The notes below the pieces were generated by a model. The model made no database searches, was not told the DNA's origin, and saw only the letters and a list, made by a program, of their open reading frames with translations. The translations under genes were made by a program, and so were the position numbers. From NCBI RefSeq assembly GCF_030680395.1, contig NZ_JAUXVR010000009.1:165931-229930 (forward strand): a stretch of DNA of 64,000 nucleotides, in the 5' to 3' direction. The DNA comes from Methylobacter sp. (lineage in GTDB: Bacteria; Pseudomonadota; Gammaproteobacteria; Methylococcales; Methylomonadaceae). This document shows, one piece after another, positions 54,534-63,489 of this stretch; the first letter of the stretch is position 1; each line of letters opens with the position of its first letter.

Positions 54534-55421
54534 ATGAGCCATAAAAATAACAATAAACTGATCGGACTGGAAGACCTTCTGAAGTTTCAGTCTTTGCTGG
54601 CGGAACTTTCCGCCAAGTTAATACGTGTCTCACCCGACATGGTGGATCATGAAATTCAAGAGGGTCTGTGCCGAATTGCCGAAAATCTGGATTTGGATAG
54701 TGTCAGCATAGGCCTCCTCACAGCGGATGGCCAAGACTTCTACTCAAGATACCAGTACTCCAAAACCTCTGTCAAAGCGTGGCAGGATGCTTCCTTAATG
54801 GCCGAAGGTCCTTTGCTGACGCAAACAATCCTGGCGGGTAAACCCTTCATCATGCATGACGTGGATAAATTACCTCCCGAGGGCGCAGTTGATCGGGAAA
54901 GTTTCTTACGTTACGGAATACGAGCCAATTTAGCGTTTCCTTTCATCGTAGGAGGGCGCTTGTGTGGTGGCATCGGCTTTGCTTCGATACACCCGCGCCA
55001 GTGGCACGATGACGTGGTGCGAGGCCTTGGACTTATGTCCGATGGATTTGCCAATGTTTTGGAACGCCAATATGCCGTACAAGCCCTCCAATCCAGAGAG
55101 GAGCAAATGCGCCTAGCCGCCGACGCTGCTAACGTCGGCCTTTGGGTTTGGAATATTCGGCAGGATACGATCTGGGTAACGGATAGAGCCCGAAAACTTT
55201 ACGGTATTGAGGATCACGATACACTGAACTTGCAACGGTTTTTGGACTGTCTCCATCCAGAGGATAAACAACGGGTCAGAGAAACATTGCAAAGGATATT
55301 GCCCGGCGAAAGTGAGTTGCGGGATGAGTATCGCGTAGTGCATCCTGACGCCAGTGAACACTGGATCTGTGCCAGTGGCCGTTGCCTCCTTGGCGCTGAT
55401 GGTCAATGGGGGCCAGTCTGA
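54534..55421 (+). CDS. GAF-PAS sensory half of a frameshifted sigma-54 activator
   Basis: This 295-residue frame has a GAF domain (about 15-185, with MAEGPLLTQTILAGKPFIMHD and ANLAFPFIVGGRLCGGIGFAS). A PAS domain follows (about 190-293), with AADAANVGLWVWNI and RDEYRVVHPDASEHWICASGR. It stops at CLLGADGQWGPV, just where a PAS domain normally continues into the strand MGASLNIT, which is found in the overlapping downstream frame. A few residues are missing at the junction, so a small deletion has split the gene. It is an inactivated regulator or a sequencing error. Confidence 0.75.
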   Translation: MSHKNNNKLIGLEDLLKFQSLLAELSAKLIRVSPDMVDHEIQEGLCRIAENLDLDSVSIGLLTADGQDFYSRYQYSKTSVKAWQDASLMAEGPLLTQTILAGKPFIMHDVDKLPPEGAVDRESFLRYGIRANLAFPFIVGGRLCGGIGFASIHPRQWHDDVVRGLGLMSDGFANVLERQYAVQALQSREEQMRLAADAANVGLWVWNIRQDTIWVTDRARKLYGIEDHDTLNLQRFLDCLHPEDKQRVRETLQRILPGESELRDEYRVVHPDASEHWICASGRCLLGADGQWGPV

Positions 55422-56509
55422 ATATCACCGAGATCCGGCGCACCCAGTTGGCGCTCAAGCGGTCCAACATCGACCTCAGCACCGCGCTTGAAGAAATTAT
55501 TAGCCTTAAAGACCAGTTACAGCAGGAGAATATTTACCTGCGCCACGAAATATCGGGGCATCAGGATTTTGGGCAAGTCATCGGTGGTAGCGCGACCATG
55601 CGAGGTATTTTGACGCAGATCGAGCAAGTCGCACTGACTCCGGCTACGGTGCTTATCCTGGGCGAAACCGGAAGCGGTAAAGAACTATTGGCAAACGCTA
55701 TTCACGAGGCCAGTCCGCGCAAAAACCGGTCGATGATTCGAGTGAACTGTGCAGCCATTCCTGCCGCGCTGATAGAGAGCGAACTGTTCGGGCGTGAGAA
55801 AGGCGCTTACACCGGCGCGCTTTCCAAGCAGATAGGACGCTTCGAATTAGCCCACGGTTCAACCCTTTTTCTCGATGAGGTCGGGGAGTTGCCGCTGGAC
55901 TCCCAGGCCAAGCTGCTACGGGTGTTGCAGGAAAAAGAAATCGAGCGTTTGGGGAGTCCGAAGCCGATCAAGGTGGACATCCGGATCATCGCCGCTACTA
56001 ACCGAAACCTCTCGCAGGAAGTGGTCGAGGGGCGTTTTCGCGAAGATCTCTATTACCGTCTGAACGTTTTCCCCATCCAGGTACCGCCGCTCCGCGATAG
56101 GCGGGAAGACATCCCCAAATTGGTCGAGATCTTCATCCAAGAGTTTTCCAGAACCATGGACAAATCGATTGATGTCGTGGCCAAAACCAGTTTGCAGGCT
56201 CTCTGCAATTATGATTGGCCGGGCAACATTCGTGAATTGCGCAATGTCATCGAACGGGCTGTGATTCTTGCCACAGGTCCAGTGCTCAAAATCAACCTGC
56301 CCTGCGACGCGTTGACCACGACGAGGCCTGCGAAATCTAATTTGCTCTCGCTGAAGGAGGTTGAATGCGAGCATATTCTGCGCGTATTGGAAGTCTGCGG
56401 CTGGCGAATTCGCGGTCAAGGCGGTGCGGCTGCGATTCTTGGACTCAATCCCAGTACACTCGAAAGCCGCATGGCTAAGCTTGGCATTCGCCGGCCGTCT
56501 TCGTCCTAA
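55406..56509 (+). CDS. AAA+ and Fis-type DNA-binding half of the sigma-54 activator
   Basis: This 367-residue frame begins with the end of the PAS domain (MGASLNITEIRRTQLALKRS) and a coiled linker. The sigma-54 interaction domain follows: Walker A GETGSGKELLANAIHE, the GAYTGA loop (a functional variant of GAFTGA), LFLDEVGELPLDSQAKLLRVLQ and an arginine-finger region. A Fis-like helix-turn-helix (GGAAAILGLNPSTLESRMAKLG) ends the protein. It overlaps the sensory frame by 16 bases in another frame. Whether it is translated on its own is unclear; no good ribosome-binding site is visible. Confidence 0.8.
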   Translation: MGASLNITEIRRTQLALKRSNIDLSTALEEIISLKDQLQQENIYLRHEISGHQDFGQVIGGSATMRGILTQIEQVALTPATVLILGETGSGKELLANAIHEASPRKNRSMIRVNCAAIPAALIESELFGREKGAYTGALSKQIGRFELAHGSTLFLDEVGELPLDSQAKLLRVLQEKEIERLGSPKPIKVDIRIIAATNRNLSQEVVEGRFREDLYYRLNVFPIQVPPLRDRREDIPKLVEIFIQEFSRTMDKSIDVVAKTSLQALCNYDWPGNIRELRNVIERAVILATGPVLKINLPCDALTTTRPAKSNLLSLKEVECEHILRVLEVCGWRIRGQGGAAAILGLNPSTLESRMAKLGIRRPSSS

Positions 56510-56687
56510 AGCAGCTTTCTGGTAAATACTCTGCCTCGGGTTACCCGGAGTGCTTTTCTGCTTAGAAATGAGCACGAAACAATTTGAACAACTCGCGGCG
56601 TAAGTTTTCAGCGGGAGCGGAAGCTTCGTCTGCAAGCGCAAGCAAAGCCTGCACTCCAGCTATTGGCAACTTGCTCAAGTTATTTCT

Positions 56688-56742
56688 TGATTAGCAAGAT
56701 GCTTCAGCTAGCACCGTCATACTGGCAGGGATGCCAGTATCC
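56688..56742 (+). repeat. Hairpin-bearing repeat, left flank of the intron
   Basis: GATTAGCAAGATGCTTCAGC is followed by a perfect hairpin ATACTGGCA-GGGA-TGCCAGTAT (56719-56740). A near copy in inverted orientation lies at 58771-58836 on the other side of the intron. Confidence 0.75.
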
Positions 56743-56866
56743 AGAGCCAGGGATGGTAACTTTCCGATACCGCTGTGGCATGATTTAGGCTTGATGCCAA
56801 GCCATAGCCTCACATCCATGTGACTGATAGGGGTAGAGAAGAGCCTCTCGACTCTCCCCTCCCTCC

Positions 56867-56899
56867 GAACCGTGCGTGCGGTTTTCCCGCACACGGCTC
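56867..56899 (-). ncRNA. Group II intron domain V
   Basis: The minus strand reads GAGCCGTGTGCGG-GAAA-ACC..., a 33-base hairpin closing with CGCACGCACGGTTC. GAGCCGT...ACGGTTC with a GAAA tetraloop is the diagnostic catalytic domain of bacterial group II introns. Confidence 0.9.
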
Positions 56900-56916
56900 T
56901 CCAGTCGAGAATTTCC

Positions 56917-58245
56917 TCATCGGGATTGACGAGCCGTACTATGAGCCTCTTTCATGGTGAAAAGCCCAAGGTTAGCAAAATACGCATTTGGCATAAGTTG
57001 ACTCAGGTGTATTGAACGTCCAAAACCCGATTGTCCGGTTCTTTGTTTATTTCTTAGGCTTCGCAAGCGTCGCCTAATGAAACCGTCAATCTTTGGAAAC
57101 GTCCATTCATGAGCGTGTTTAAAGTAGTTGAACCAGCCTATAAGCATAGGATTAAGGTCTTTTATTATCGTTTCCATGCTGTCACCACGCGTCCTTTTGG
57201 TCTTGCTTCTGATTTTGTCTTTTAACGCTTGCAGACTTTTCTTTCTCACCCAACGTTTACCCGCCTCAAACCTATAACCCAGAAATTCAAAACCTTGACC
57301 TTCTTCCAAACAATTACCCACATGGGTTTTGTCTGGATGCAAGGTCAAACCCCTGTCATTGACCCATTGCTGAACCAATTCCAAGGCGTTTTGAGCTGCT
57401 TCCCGGCTTTGACAGAGAATCACAAAATCATCCGCATACCTAATCATCATGTAACCTGCTTGCACCATCTTCTTATCCAATGAATGCAAATACAAGTTAG
57501 CCAACAACGGGCTAATGACCGCCCCTTGTGGCGTTCCCGCGTTGGGTGTCCAGCGTTCCAGTCCAGCCAAGATGTCTTGTTTCAAATACGCTTGTATCAG
57601 TTTCAGAACTTTACCATCGCTAATGAGATTTTCAACTTCAGCCATTAGCGGCGCATGAGGAATGGTATCGAAGAAACTTTTCATATCCGCATCCACTACC
57701 CAGGTTTGCCCTGCTTTCAGGCATTCATCGACTATTCTTAGCGCATCTTTACAGCCTCTTTGTGGTCTGAATCCGTAACTGTGTTCGACAAACTCGTTCT
57801 CAAAAATAGGTTCAATCACCCTTTTCAGAGCTGTTTGCACAATTCGGTCTTTAACCGCTGGAATTCCAAGTGGTCGCTCTCCACCTCCTGCTTTAGGGAT
57901 AAACACCCGTTTGACCGGAAGTGGTTGATAACTACCTTCCTTTAACGCTTGTTGAAGCTCTTGCAAATAATGCTCCTGCTTCAGTGCAAAACGTTCCACA
58001 CTCATCCCGTCTACGCCATGACTGCCCTTGTTTCTTTGCACTTGTTGCCAAGCCGCTTGTAAGGTTGCCATCGCATACACTTTATCCATCAAACTAAACC
58101 ATTTGCCGCCTTTTACGCCGTTTTCCAGCGCTGTCAACATCGGTTTCGTCCATATTGATGCTTCTACCCACAACCAACGGTCATAGATGTCTGTTTCTTG
58201 TTTAGTTGTTTCCAACACTGACGAAATAGCTTGTCTCAACTGCAT
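56917..58245 (-). CDS. ltrA: Group II intron reverse transcriptase/maturase
   Basis: This 442-residue intron-encoded protein helps splicing and copies the intron RNA into DNA. Reverse transcriptase motifs include FIPKAGGGERPLGIPAVKDRIVQ, YGFRPQRGCKDAL, GTPQGAVISPLLAN and the catalytic YADD at residues 270-273. A maturase X domain follows (LKDKIRSKTKRTRG..., MLIGWFNYFKHA). The end (AYFANLGLFTMKEA) shows no HNH endonuclease domain, so insertion would rely on other nicks, as in endonuclease-minus introns. The frame is intact. Confidence 0.95.
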   Translation of the reverse strand: MQLRQAISSVLETTKQETDIYDRWLWVEASIWTKPMLTALENGVKGGKWFSLMDKVYAMATLQAAWQQVQRNKGSHGVDGMSVERFALKQEHYLQELQQALKEGSYQPLPVKRVFIPKAGGGERPLGIPAVKDRIVQTALKRVIEPIFENEFVEHSYGFRPQRGCKDALRIVDECLKAGQTWVVDADMKSFFDTIPHAPLMAEVENLISDGKVLKLIQAYLKQDILAGLERWTPNAGTPQGAVISPLLANLYLHSLDKKMVQAGYMMIRYADDFVILCQSREAAQNALELVQQWVNDRGLTLHPDKTHVGNCLEEGQGFEFLGYRFEAGKRWVRKKSLQALKDKIRSKTKRTRGDSMETIIKDLNPMLIGWFNYFKHAHEWTFPKIDGFIRRRLRSLRNKQRTGQSGFGRSIHLSQLMPNAYFANLGLFTMKEAHSTARQSR

Positions 58246-58770
58246 AATATGGTTTTCTCCTATTTCTCTTCCTGCCCCCCTTCGCTCGTCACGGCTTTGC
58301 TAACCGTGATTTCTTCAGTCTATTGGACGTGTAACAGAGATGGGTTTCACACAACGTCTTGTTGTTGGAGATTTTTTTTCCGCTTCTCCAGGGAGCGAAA
58401 TTTTTTTTCTCTGCAATCTACTGAGTCACTACTATAAGGGCTCTGACTCCTGCCACCGTCACCTCAGCGGCAGGTCTCCCCACTTACTTCAACTTACCTT
58501 CCAGACATTCCGCTCCCAACCACTTGGTAGGCCCAGTTATCGTTTCATTCGCCATGACAACGTAACTGATGATTTTCAGGCTTCATCATGGAATCGCAGA
58601 CTCGCCGCCTTGCCCTGCCGAATCGGATTCGTTATCCTACGGACTGCCTTTTCGCTTCCAGTTGCTCTCCACCCCATTTCACAATGACGCAGTTACTTTC
58701 AGCTACGGCGTTATGGCATACGCCGACAGGGACTTTCACCCTGTTGATAAGTTGCCCTTGTGGGCGCACG

Positions 58771-58836
58771 ATTCCGGCATCCCTGCCAGAATGACGAGCT
58801 TTTTGGCGCTAGCTGAAGCAGCTTGCTAATCAGGAG
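58771..58836 (-). repeat. Hairpin-bearing repeat, 5' exon of the intron
   Basis: On the minus strand GATTAGCAAGCTGCTTCAGC leads to the hairpin ATTCTGGCA-GGGA-TGCCGGAAT, which ends two bases before the intron 5' end. It is the inverted partner of 56688-56742, with about 13 extra bases in the middle. Confidence 0.75.
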
Positions 58837-59110
58837 TTATTTTGTGCACATTCCTTAGTAAATATTTCGGCAAGCTCAACCCGAACGGAATACCGAGTGG
58901 TCTGACAGCCGGATTAAATTCGGTCTCCGTCGTTGCCTATCGTCATCAAAGATGCTCATTTTCGTGTAATCCACGAAATACCGGAGATCACCCGCTTATT
59001 TCCAATAAGCTTATTTTCCCGGAATTATATGCAAGCAATTGTTTTTATTTACACTTTTTACTCTTCTTGACTCTATTTTATATTGGCACAATTGCTGCTC
59101 GTATTAAATC
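58837..59110. other. Gap before the monooxygenase-like gene, with a sigma-54-like site
   Basis: No gene is convincing here. At 59083-59098 the plus strand reads TTGGCACAATTGCTGC, which has GG-N10-GC spacing. It lies only 13 bases before the ATG at 59111, so a transcript from it would be essentially leaderless. Either the gene starts further in or the match is fortuitous. Confidence 0.4.
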
Positions 59111-59443
59111 ATGATTGAACTACACCTCGTTCTCAAGGTTACCCCCGGTAAAACTCGATCGATGATCGACGCGCTGCAAGCACTTGCCAAAAATGCGGGT
59201 GCTGCACCTGGTTGCATGGCGGTCGAGGTTTACAAGGCGGTTGGCGAGCGAGGCAGCATTTGCTACGACGAAATTTGGGAATCGGAAACGGTGCTACGCA
59301 ACATGATTGTATCCCGGCATTTCAGCCAATTGGCCTCTTTGATGGAGTTATCCTACGAGCCACCGGATTGTCAATTCCGGTTCATTAGCAAAACGCTAGG
59401 ACTCGAATTTGCCGAGCAAGTAAGGGGGTACCCTCGCGACTAA
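59111..59443 (+). CDS. Antibiotic biosynthesis monooxygenase (ABM)-like small protein
   Basis: This 110-residue dimeric alpha/beta-barrel type protein has the ABM pattern LHLVLKVTPGKTRSMIDALQ at the N-terminus and EIWESETVLRNMIVSRHFSQLASLM in the middle. ABM proteins include haem-degrading and quinone-forming oxygenases and many of unknown role. No ribosome-binding site is visible. A sigma-54-like site lies immediately upstream and a broken sigma-54 activator gene is on the other side of the intron. Confidence 0.75.
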   Translation: MIELHLVLKVTPGKTRSMIDALQALAKNAGAAPGCMAVEVYKAVGERGSICYDEIWESETVLRNMIVSRHFSQLASLMELSYEPPDCQFRFISKTLGLEFAEQVRGYPRD

Positions 59444-59634
59444 CAGAATGCGATCGGAACCATACTTTATTAAACCTTTGGCTCAGAAAATGACTGATAA
59501 ACAGGCATAAATCGTCTGCCTTTTTCCTGGCTTTGAGTTTATCGATGGCTGGATAATCGAGAAGTTATTTCAAGCCATATTCCTAAGTAACCGAACCAGC
59601 TTTTAAACCACTATACATCACCAAGGAACGAACT

Positions 59635-60255
59635 ATGAAAACTCTGCAATCCATATCCGGCATATCACTTCCAGTCTTAAAGCGTCCATATTTCAGACCA
59701 GGCATGTGTCTGTTTCTGATGGTACTAACGATGCTGACCGGCTGTCAGTCCACCGGCGGCTCCCAGTCTGACTCAATGGCCAACGCCGCCCAGATCGATC
59801 ACCAAGTCACTGCCGCACTGGCCAGACTTTACGAAACCACGCCTGCGGCCAAGTCTCTGGCGGCAAATGCCAAGGGGATACTGGTGTTTCCGAACGTGAT
59901 CAAGGCCGGTTTTATCGGCGGTGCCGAATACGGCAAAGGCGCCATGCGTAAAAAAGGCCGAACCACCGGTTACTACAACATCGTTGCCGGATCTTACGGC
60001 TTACAGGCCGGGGTGCAGCAATCCTTTGGCTATGCGATGTTTTTCATGAACGATGGCGCACTGGCCAGCCTCGATAGTGATAGAGGATTTGAAGTCGGCG
60101 TGGGACCGAATATCGTGGTTCTGGATGAAGGCATGGCCAGGACAGTCACCAATACCACGCTACGCGACGATGTCTATGCCTTCGTATTCGGCCAGAAAGG
60201 CTTGATGGCCGGCCTGGGTTTGCAGGGTTCCAAAATCACCCGGATCAATCCTTGA
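59635..60255 (+). CDS. SYLF-domain (YSC84-like) lipoprotein
   Basis: This 206-residue lipoprotein has the lipobox MLTGC (Cys near residue 37) after an extended basic N-terminus. The SYLF lipid-binding domain covers about 65-206, with AKGILVFPNVIKAGFIGGAEYGKG, GYYNIVAGSYGLQAG and the C-terminal VFGQKGLMAGLGLQGSKI. SYLF proteins bind phosphoinositide-like lipids in eukaryotes; the bacterial role is unclear. GGAACG precedes the ATG. It stands alone on its strand. Confidence 0.88.
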   Translation: MKTLQSISGISLPVLKRPYFRPGMCLFLMVLTMLTGCQSTGGSQSDSMANAAQIDHQVTAALARLYETTPAAKSLAANAKGILVFPNVIKAGFIGGAEYGKGAMRKKGRTTGYYNIVAGSYGLQAGVQQSFGYAMFFMNDGALASLDSDRGFEVGVGPNIVVLDEGMARTVTNTTLRDDVYAFVFGQKGLMAGLGLQGSKITRINP

Positions 60256-60471
60256 ATGAGGAGATCCGAGTGTATTTGTTCAAAACCAGCCGTTATTTAA
60301 ATGCACCCCATTTTTTTTAACAAGCGGGAAATTTAAAGATGACAGGTAATATCAATTGTTTCCGGATCGCTAACAGCGGTGGCGACACCGCGAAGCATCG
60401 GTTTCTGCGTTGTGCAGCTATCCATCCCTGGCACCTTATTGGTGGAACCGGGGCGCCTTATCCACGATTTC

Positions 60472-62406
60472 TCAATGTGCATTTAGCACATTCTGAGCTG
60501 CCAAGTGTTCCAGCAGAATACGTCGAACTTCCTCGATAACCTCGGGCTGACCTTGGCAGGAATGATCCCAGCGAACCACTTTCTCCGAAATCGCCTCCTC
60601 GATGTGGGCGCTTTGATAAGTAACCACCCCGTCATCCCCTTCTTCCTTGGGTCCGTCACCTTTGACTGCGATGATCGAGTGCGCCGGTATTTGAGGCGGA
60701 ATCGGTATGGCTGCCAGTATCTTCAGGCCCGGATTATTTGGATTCATATTGTCGATTGCCGTCGGCAGTCTATCCAATATCGCAGTTAATTTTTCGTCGC
60801 CTGTGGCGGTAGCGGCTTCAGCAATGCCACGGATCACGGTTTGGGGTAGGGTAACGAATCTGGCGGCAAGACCCGTCACCCATTGTCGGGCTGCCAGCAT
60901 GGCGCCGTGATGAGGCGTGGAGATGAATATCACCCGTTTGACGAAGGGTAAGGGTTTGAAAAACAAGGAGCGCTGCAACAGCGCCCGTGTTTCGGGATCG
61001 ACATGGATTTCGTCGAACGATTTGTTGCTGATATTGTTCCAAAAGCGTACTCCGTTATCGATCGCCGTCATTTTGGTCAGCAATCCACCTTGACTGTGGC
61101 CGACGACCACCATGTTTTGCAAAGCCGGATCTTTACCCTCGGGATCGAACTCGTGCAGCGCATTCGTCAATGCACCCCGCAATAGGCCGGCCGAATACGA
61201 AATCGGATTCCCGGAGTCGTAAAGAAAGAGCCAGATTTCAAATTTCTCGCGGATACGGGGGTCGCCTTCGAGTTCGTTTATTAACTCGGCCCAGCGTGCA
61301 GGACTCGATGCTGTGCCGTGTACCAGAACCAGTGGAATCTTGCCGGTTCGGTAGGGATGGAGCGTAAACAAACCGTCCTGAGTCCGATCTTTGAGAAGCT
61401 GGCCTGTGATCGTACCGCCACTCAAAAAGTTGGAAATTTCCAGGGCATACAGCGGACTGTCATTCAGCTGGTAAGCAAGCGCTGCGGTGGGGTCGGATTC
61501 GATAGGTTGTTGTTTGCCATCAACGTTGATAGTTCTGACTCGATCATTTGCGTATACCTCAAGCTGAGCATCAAGTTTTCCGCCGGCCAAACCGGCTCGC
61601 GCTTGCCTGAAACGTAATATCGCAGTGACCGGCACCTTGGTGCGGGGGCCGAGGCGCTCCGAACCGACTACTTTAGCCGATGCCGGTCCGGTCGAAATGC
61701 TCGCTGCAAGGGCGGCACCCAGTCCCGGGCTGCGATAGCGGTTTCTCAAGCCTCGAATGGCGAGGGATGTCGTTGAGACGAACCGTTCCAGCTGGTATCC
61801 GCCCCACGATAGTCCTGATTTGTCGAGTGTTATATTCAATGTCCCGAACGGGAGTTTGTATTTTCCAGGTTTTAGCTGAACTTCAATCTCTTCGCCCTCT
61901 CTTGAAGTCGCCAAACCTTGGGCGAGTCCCTGATTATACAAGTCATAAGTCAACCGAAGTCGAGGGTCGGAAGCTGCAAGTTGAACACCACTGTCGTCAC
62001 CCGGAAACAACAGCGACCAGGCATAGACCGCCGAAGCCAGGAAATAGCTTCGATCACCGGTATTTTTGGCGTGCAACAATGACAGTTCAGCCAACGCGAA
62101 CAGTTGGTTTTCGTCGCCCACGGGTTCAAGTCCTGCATGCAGTTCAGCCAGCACTACCGCCGGTTCGGTCTCGAATCGGTCCATCAGTCCATTTCGCCTG
62201 AGTACCGTTTTTGAAGCCTCGGAGGGTTGACCCGCCGAGAGGGCGCTGACTGTATTCAGCTGATAACCCGTCTGGATGGATACTGGCTTGATGCCCACCG
62301 GGGTAGCACAGCCCTGGACTACCAGCGCGATCAAACTGATTACGATCAGTTTTGAAAAGTCGGCAAAGATGTGGCTTTTTTTGAGTGAAAAGGCAAATTT
62401 TGTCAT
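60472..62406 (-). CDS. Large alpha/beta-hydrolase lipoprotein
   Basis: The 644-residue protein starts with a lipoprotein signal peptide; the lipobox LVVQGC puts the Cys near residue 33. The N-terminal half (about 40-350) is a domain of unknown function. The C-terminal half is a lipase-like alpha/beta-hydrolase with KIPLVLVHGTASSPARWAELI (oxyanion region, near 357) and the nucleophile elbow VVGHSQGGLL (Ser near 437). A catalytic His is plausible in RWDHSCQGQPEV near 612. It is probably an outer-membrane-attached esterase facing the periplasm or surface. Confidence 0.8.
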   Translation of the reverse strand: MTKFAFSLKKSHIFADFSKLIVISLIALVVQGCATPVGIKPVSIQTGYQLNTVSALSAGQPSEASKTVLRRNGLMDRFETEPAVVLAELHAGLEPVGDENQLFALAELSLLHAKNTGDRSYFLASAVYAWSLLFPGDDSGVQLAASDPRLRLTYDLYNQGLAQGLATSREGEEIEVQLKPGKYKLPFGTLNITLDKSGLSWGGYQLERFVSTTSLAIRGLRNRYRSPGLGAALAASISTGPASAKVVGSERLGPRTKVPVTAILRFRQARAGLAGGKLDAQLEVYANDRVRTINVDGKQQPIESDPTAALAYQLNDSPLYALEISNFLSGGTITGQLLKDRTQDGLFTLHPYRTGKIPLVLVHGTASSPARWAELINELEGDPRIREKFEIWLFLYDSGNPISYSAGLLRGALTNALHEFDPEGKDPALQNMVVVGHSQGGLLTKMTAIDNGVRFWNNISNKSFDEIHVDPETRALLQRSLFFKPLPFVKRVIFISTPHHGAMLAARQWVTGLAARFVTLPQTVIRGIAEAATATGDEKLTAILDRLPTAIDNMNPNNPGLKILAAIPIPPQIPAHSIIAVKGDGPKEEGDDGVVTYQSAHIEEAISEKVVRWDHSCQGQPEVIEEVRRILLEHLAAQNVLNAH

Positions 62407-63065
62407 GCAAACAGGCCTATTAAAAGTGGTTTAGGGCGGATTAAAAGACTCGGGTAGCTATCCAGGTGTATTGGTCGAATACCCACTTTTCAAAATCTCT
62501 TTATTTTAAAATAGCGAATTTCTATCTATTCGCCAAATTTTTTCAAAATCAGCTCAAGATATTTACCAAAACCCCGGATAAATCCATAGCTGAGTCACGA
62601 AAACTAATAGGCTGCTATTCGACGAATATGAATGTCGAGGTATTTTCATGCGTCTTTATTTCATTTAACCGGTTTTTCGGGGAATCCACGAAATATCGGG
62701 TTATTTTGAAAAAGTTTATTTGATGACTTTTCTTTAAATGAAATCTATCTATCTATTTAATATGGTTTTTTTGTCTTCATTCAAAATAATCCAATATTGG
62801 CGCATTTTATGCTGACCTATTAGGCATGACCGGACTGCATCTACCACTTAAAGTCGCGCCAAAGGATCTAGTACTCAGTCAATTCTATTTTGACGGGTAA
62901 AAGTAAATCCGTTCGTCCTGAGCCTGTCGAAAGCCTGTCATGAGCTTGTCGAATGAGATGAGCGGATTTACGCTGAGCTAAACAATCTTTACACGACATA
63001 ACAAGACTGACTGAACACTAGGTTTCAAACAATAACCCAACTTTAATTTATAGGGACAACACATT
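62407..63065. other. Intergenic region with palindrome
   Basis: This 659-base stretch has no credible gene. At 62905-62971 an inverted pair TAAATCCG / CGGATTTA flanks CGTCCTGAGCCTGTCGAA, an element often dispersed in gammaproteobacterial genomes. TTGGCGCATTTTATGC at 62797 has sigma-54 spacing but is a weak match. Confidence 0.45.
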
Positions 63066-63269
63066 ATGAAGAGTTATCAATTTTTTCCGGTGATGCTGGC
63101 TCTAATCGCAGCCGCTATGGGCTGCAGTTCGATTCGCACCGGCACTAATGACGTTAAAGCCATGGCCGTAGAGCCCGCAGCTGATGCCGGTTTTATTCAA
63201 CATCCCGAGTTGCAGAGCAAACACGCCGATTTACCGTTTCAAAAAATCCGGATCACTGCCATTACGTAG
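63066..63269 (+). CDS. Short lipoprotein, probably truncated by a REP element
   Basis: This 67-residue frame has a lipoprotein signal peptide with lipobox AAMGC (Cys near 20). A short mature part follows, with AGFIQHPELQSKHADLPFQK. Its stop codon TAG (63267-63269) is part of the GTAG head of a REP hairpin that begins at 63266. The sequence therefore suggests a longer lipoprotein whose C-terminus was cut off when the REP arrived. The original family may be DUF3313-like; this is not certain. Confidence 0.6.
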   Translation: MKSYQFFPVMLALIAAAMGCSSIRTGTNDVKAMAVEPAADAGFIQHPELQSKHADLPFQKIRITAIT

Positions 63270-63346
63270 GAGCGGGCCGCGCCCGCGATGATGAAGCGCA
63301 ACTTATAAATTACGGCCCCAATATCGCGGGCATGGCCCGCTTCTAC
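63266..63346. repeat. Pair of inverted REP hairpins with GTAG heads
   Basis: The plus-strand copy GTAGGAGCGGGCCGCGCCCG (from 63266) and the minus-strand copy GTAGAAGCGGGCCATGCCCG (from 63346) face each other. This is the usual BIME arrangement, of the same GTAG-headed type as the elements next to the RAYT gene at 18.2-19.2 kb. Confidence 0.8.
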
Positions 63347-63489
63347 AGCGCTTAACTTAACGCCATTGAGTCAGGCCGCATTCACACGACAGACTGTAGC
63401 AACGGTGTGTTCAGGCTTCGGGAAGTTATTCCCTGCCAACTCCCGACCCAGCCATCCTTGAAAAGTTTTCCGAACAAAGGACAGAAAAT

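Larger units (their letters stand above)
56827..58769 (-). mobile_element. Group II intron (about 1.94 kb)
   Basis: On the minus strand the element starts with the consensus 5' end GTGCGCCC (58769) and continues ...AGGGTGAAAGTCCC. It encodes a maturase and ends with domain V (56867-56899) and domain VI closing near CTACCCCTAT (about 56827). The exact 3' end may shift by a few bases. The element lies immediately 3' of a hairpin in the upstream exon. It is inserted in intergenic repeats, so no gene is interrupted. Confidence 0.88.

Noticed and set aside
58842-59114. 90-residue plus-strand frame after the intron
   Set aside because: It overlaps repeat sequence, has no ribosome-binding site or recognisable motif, and runs into the next gene's start.
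60339-60539. 66-residue plus-strand frame
   Set aside because: It runs into the end of the large lipoprotein gene on the other strand and shows no family features.
62797-62812. TTGGCGCATTTTATGC as a sigma-54 promoter
   Set aside because: Spacing is right but the -24 and -12 cores are weak and the nearest gene is about 250 bases away.
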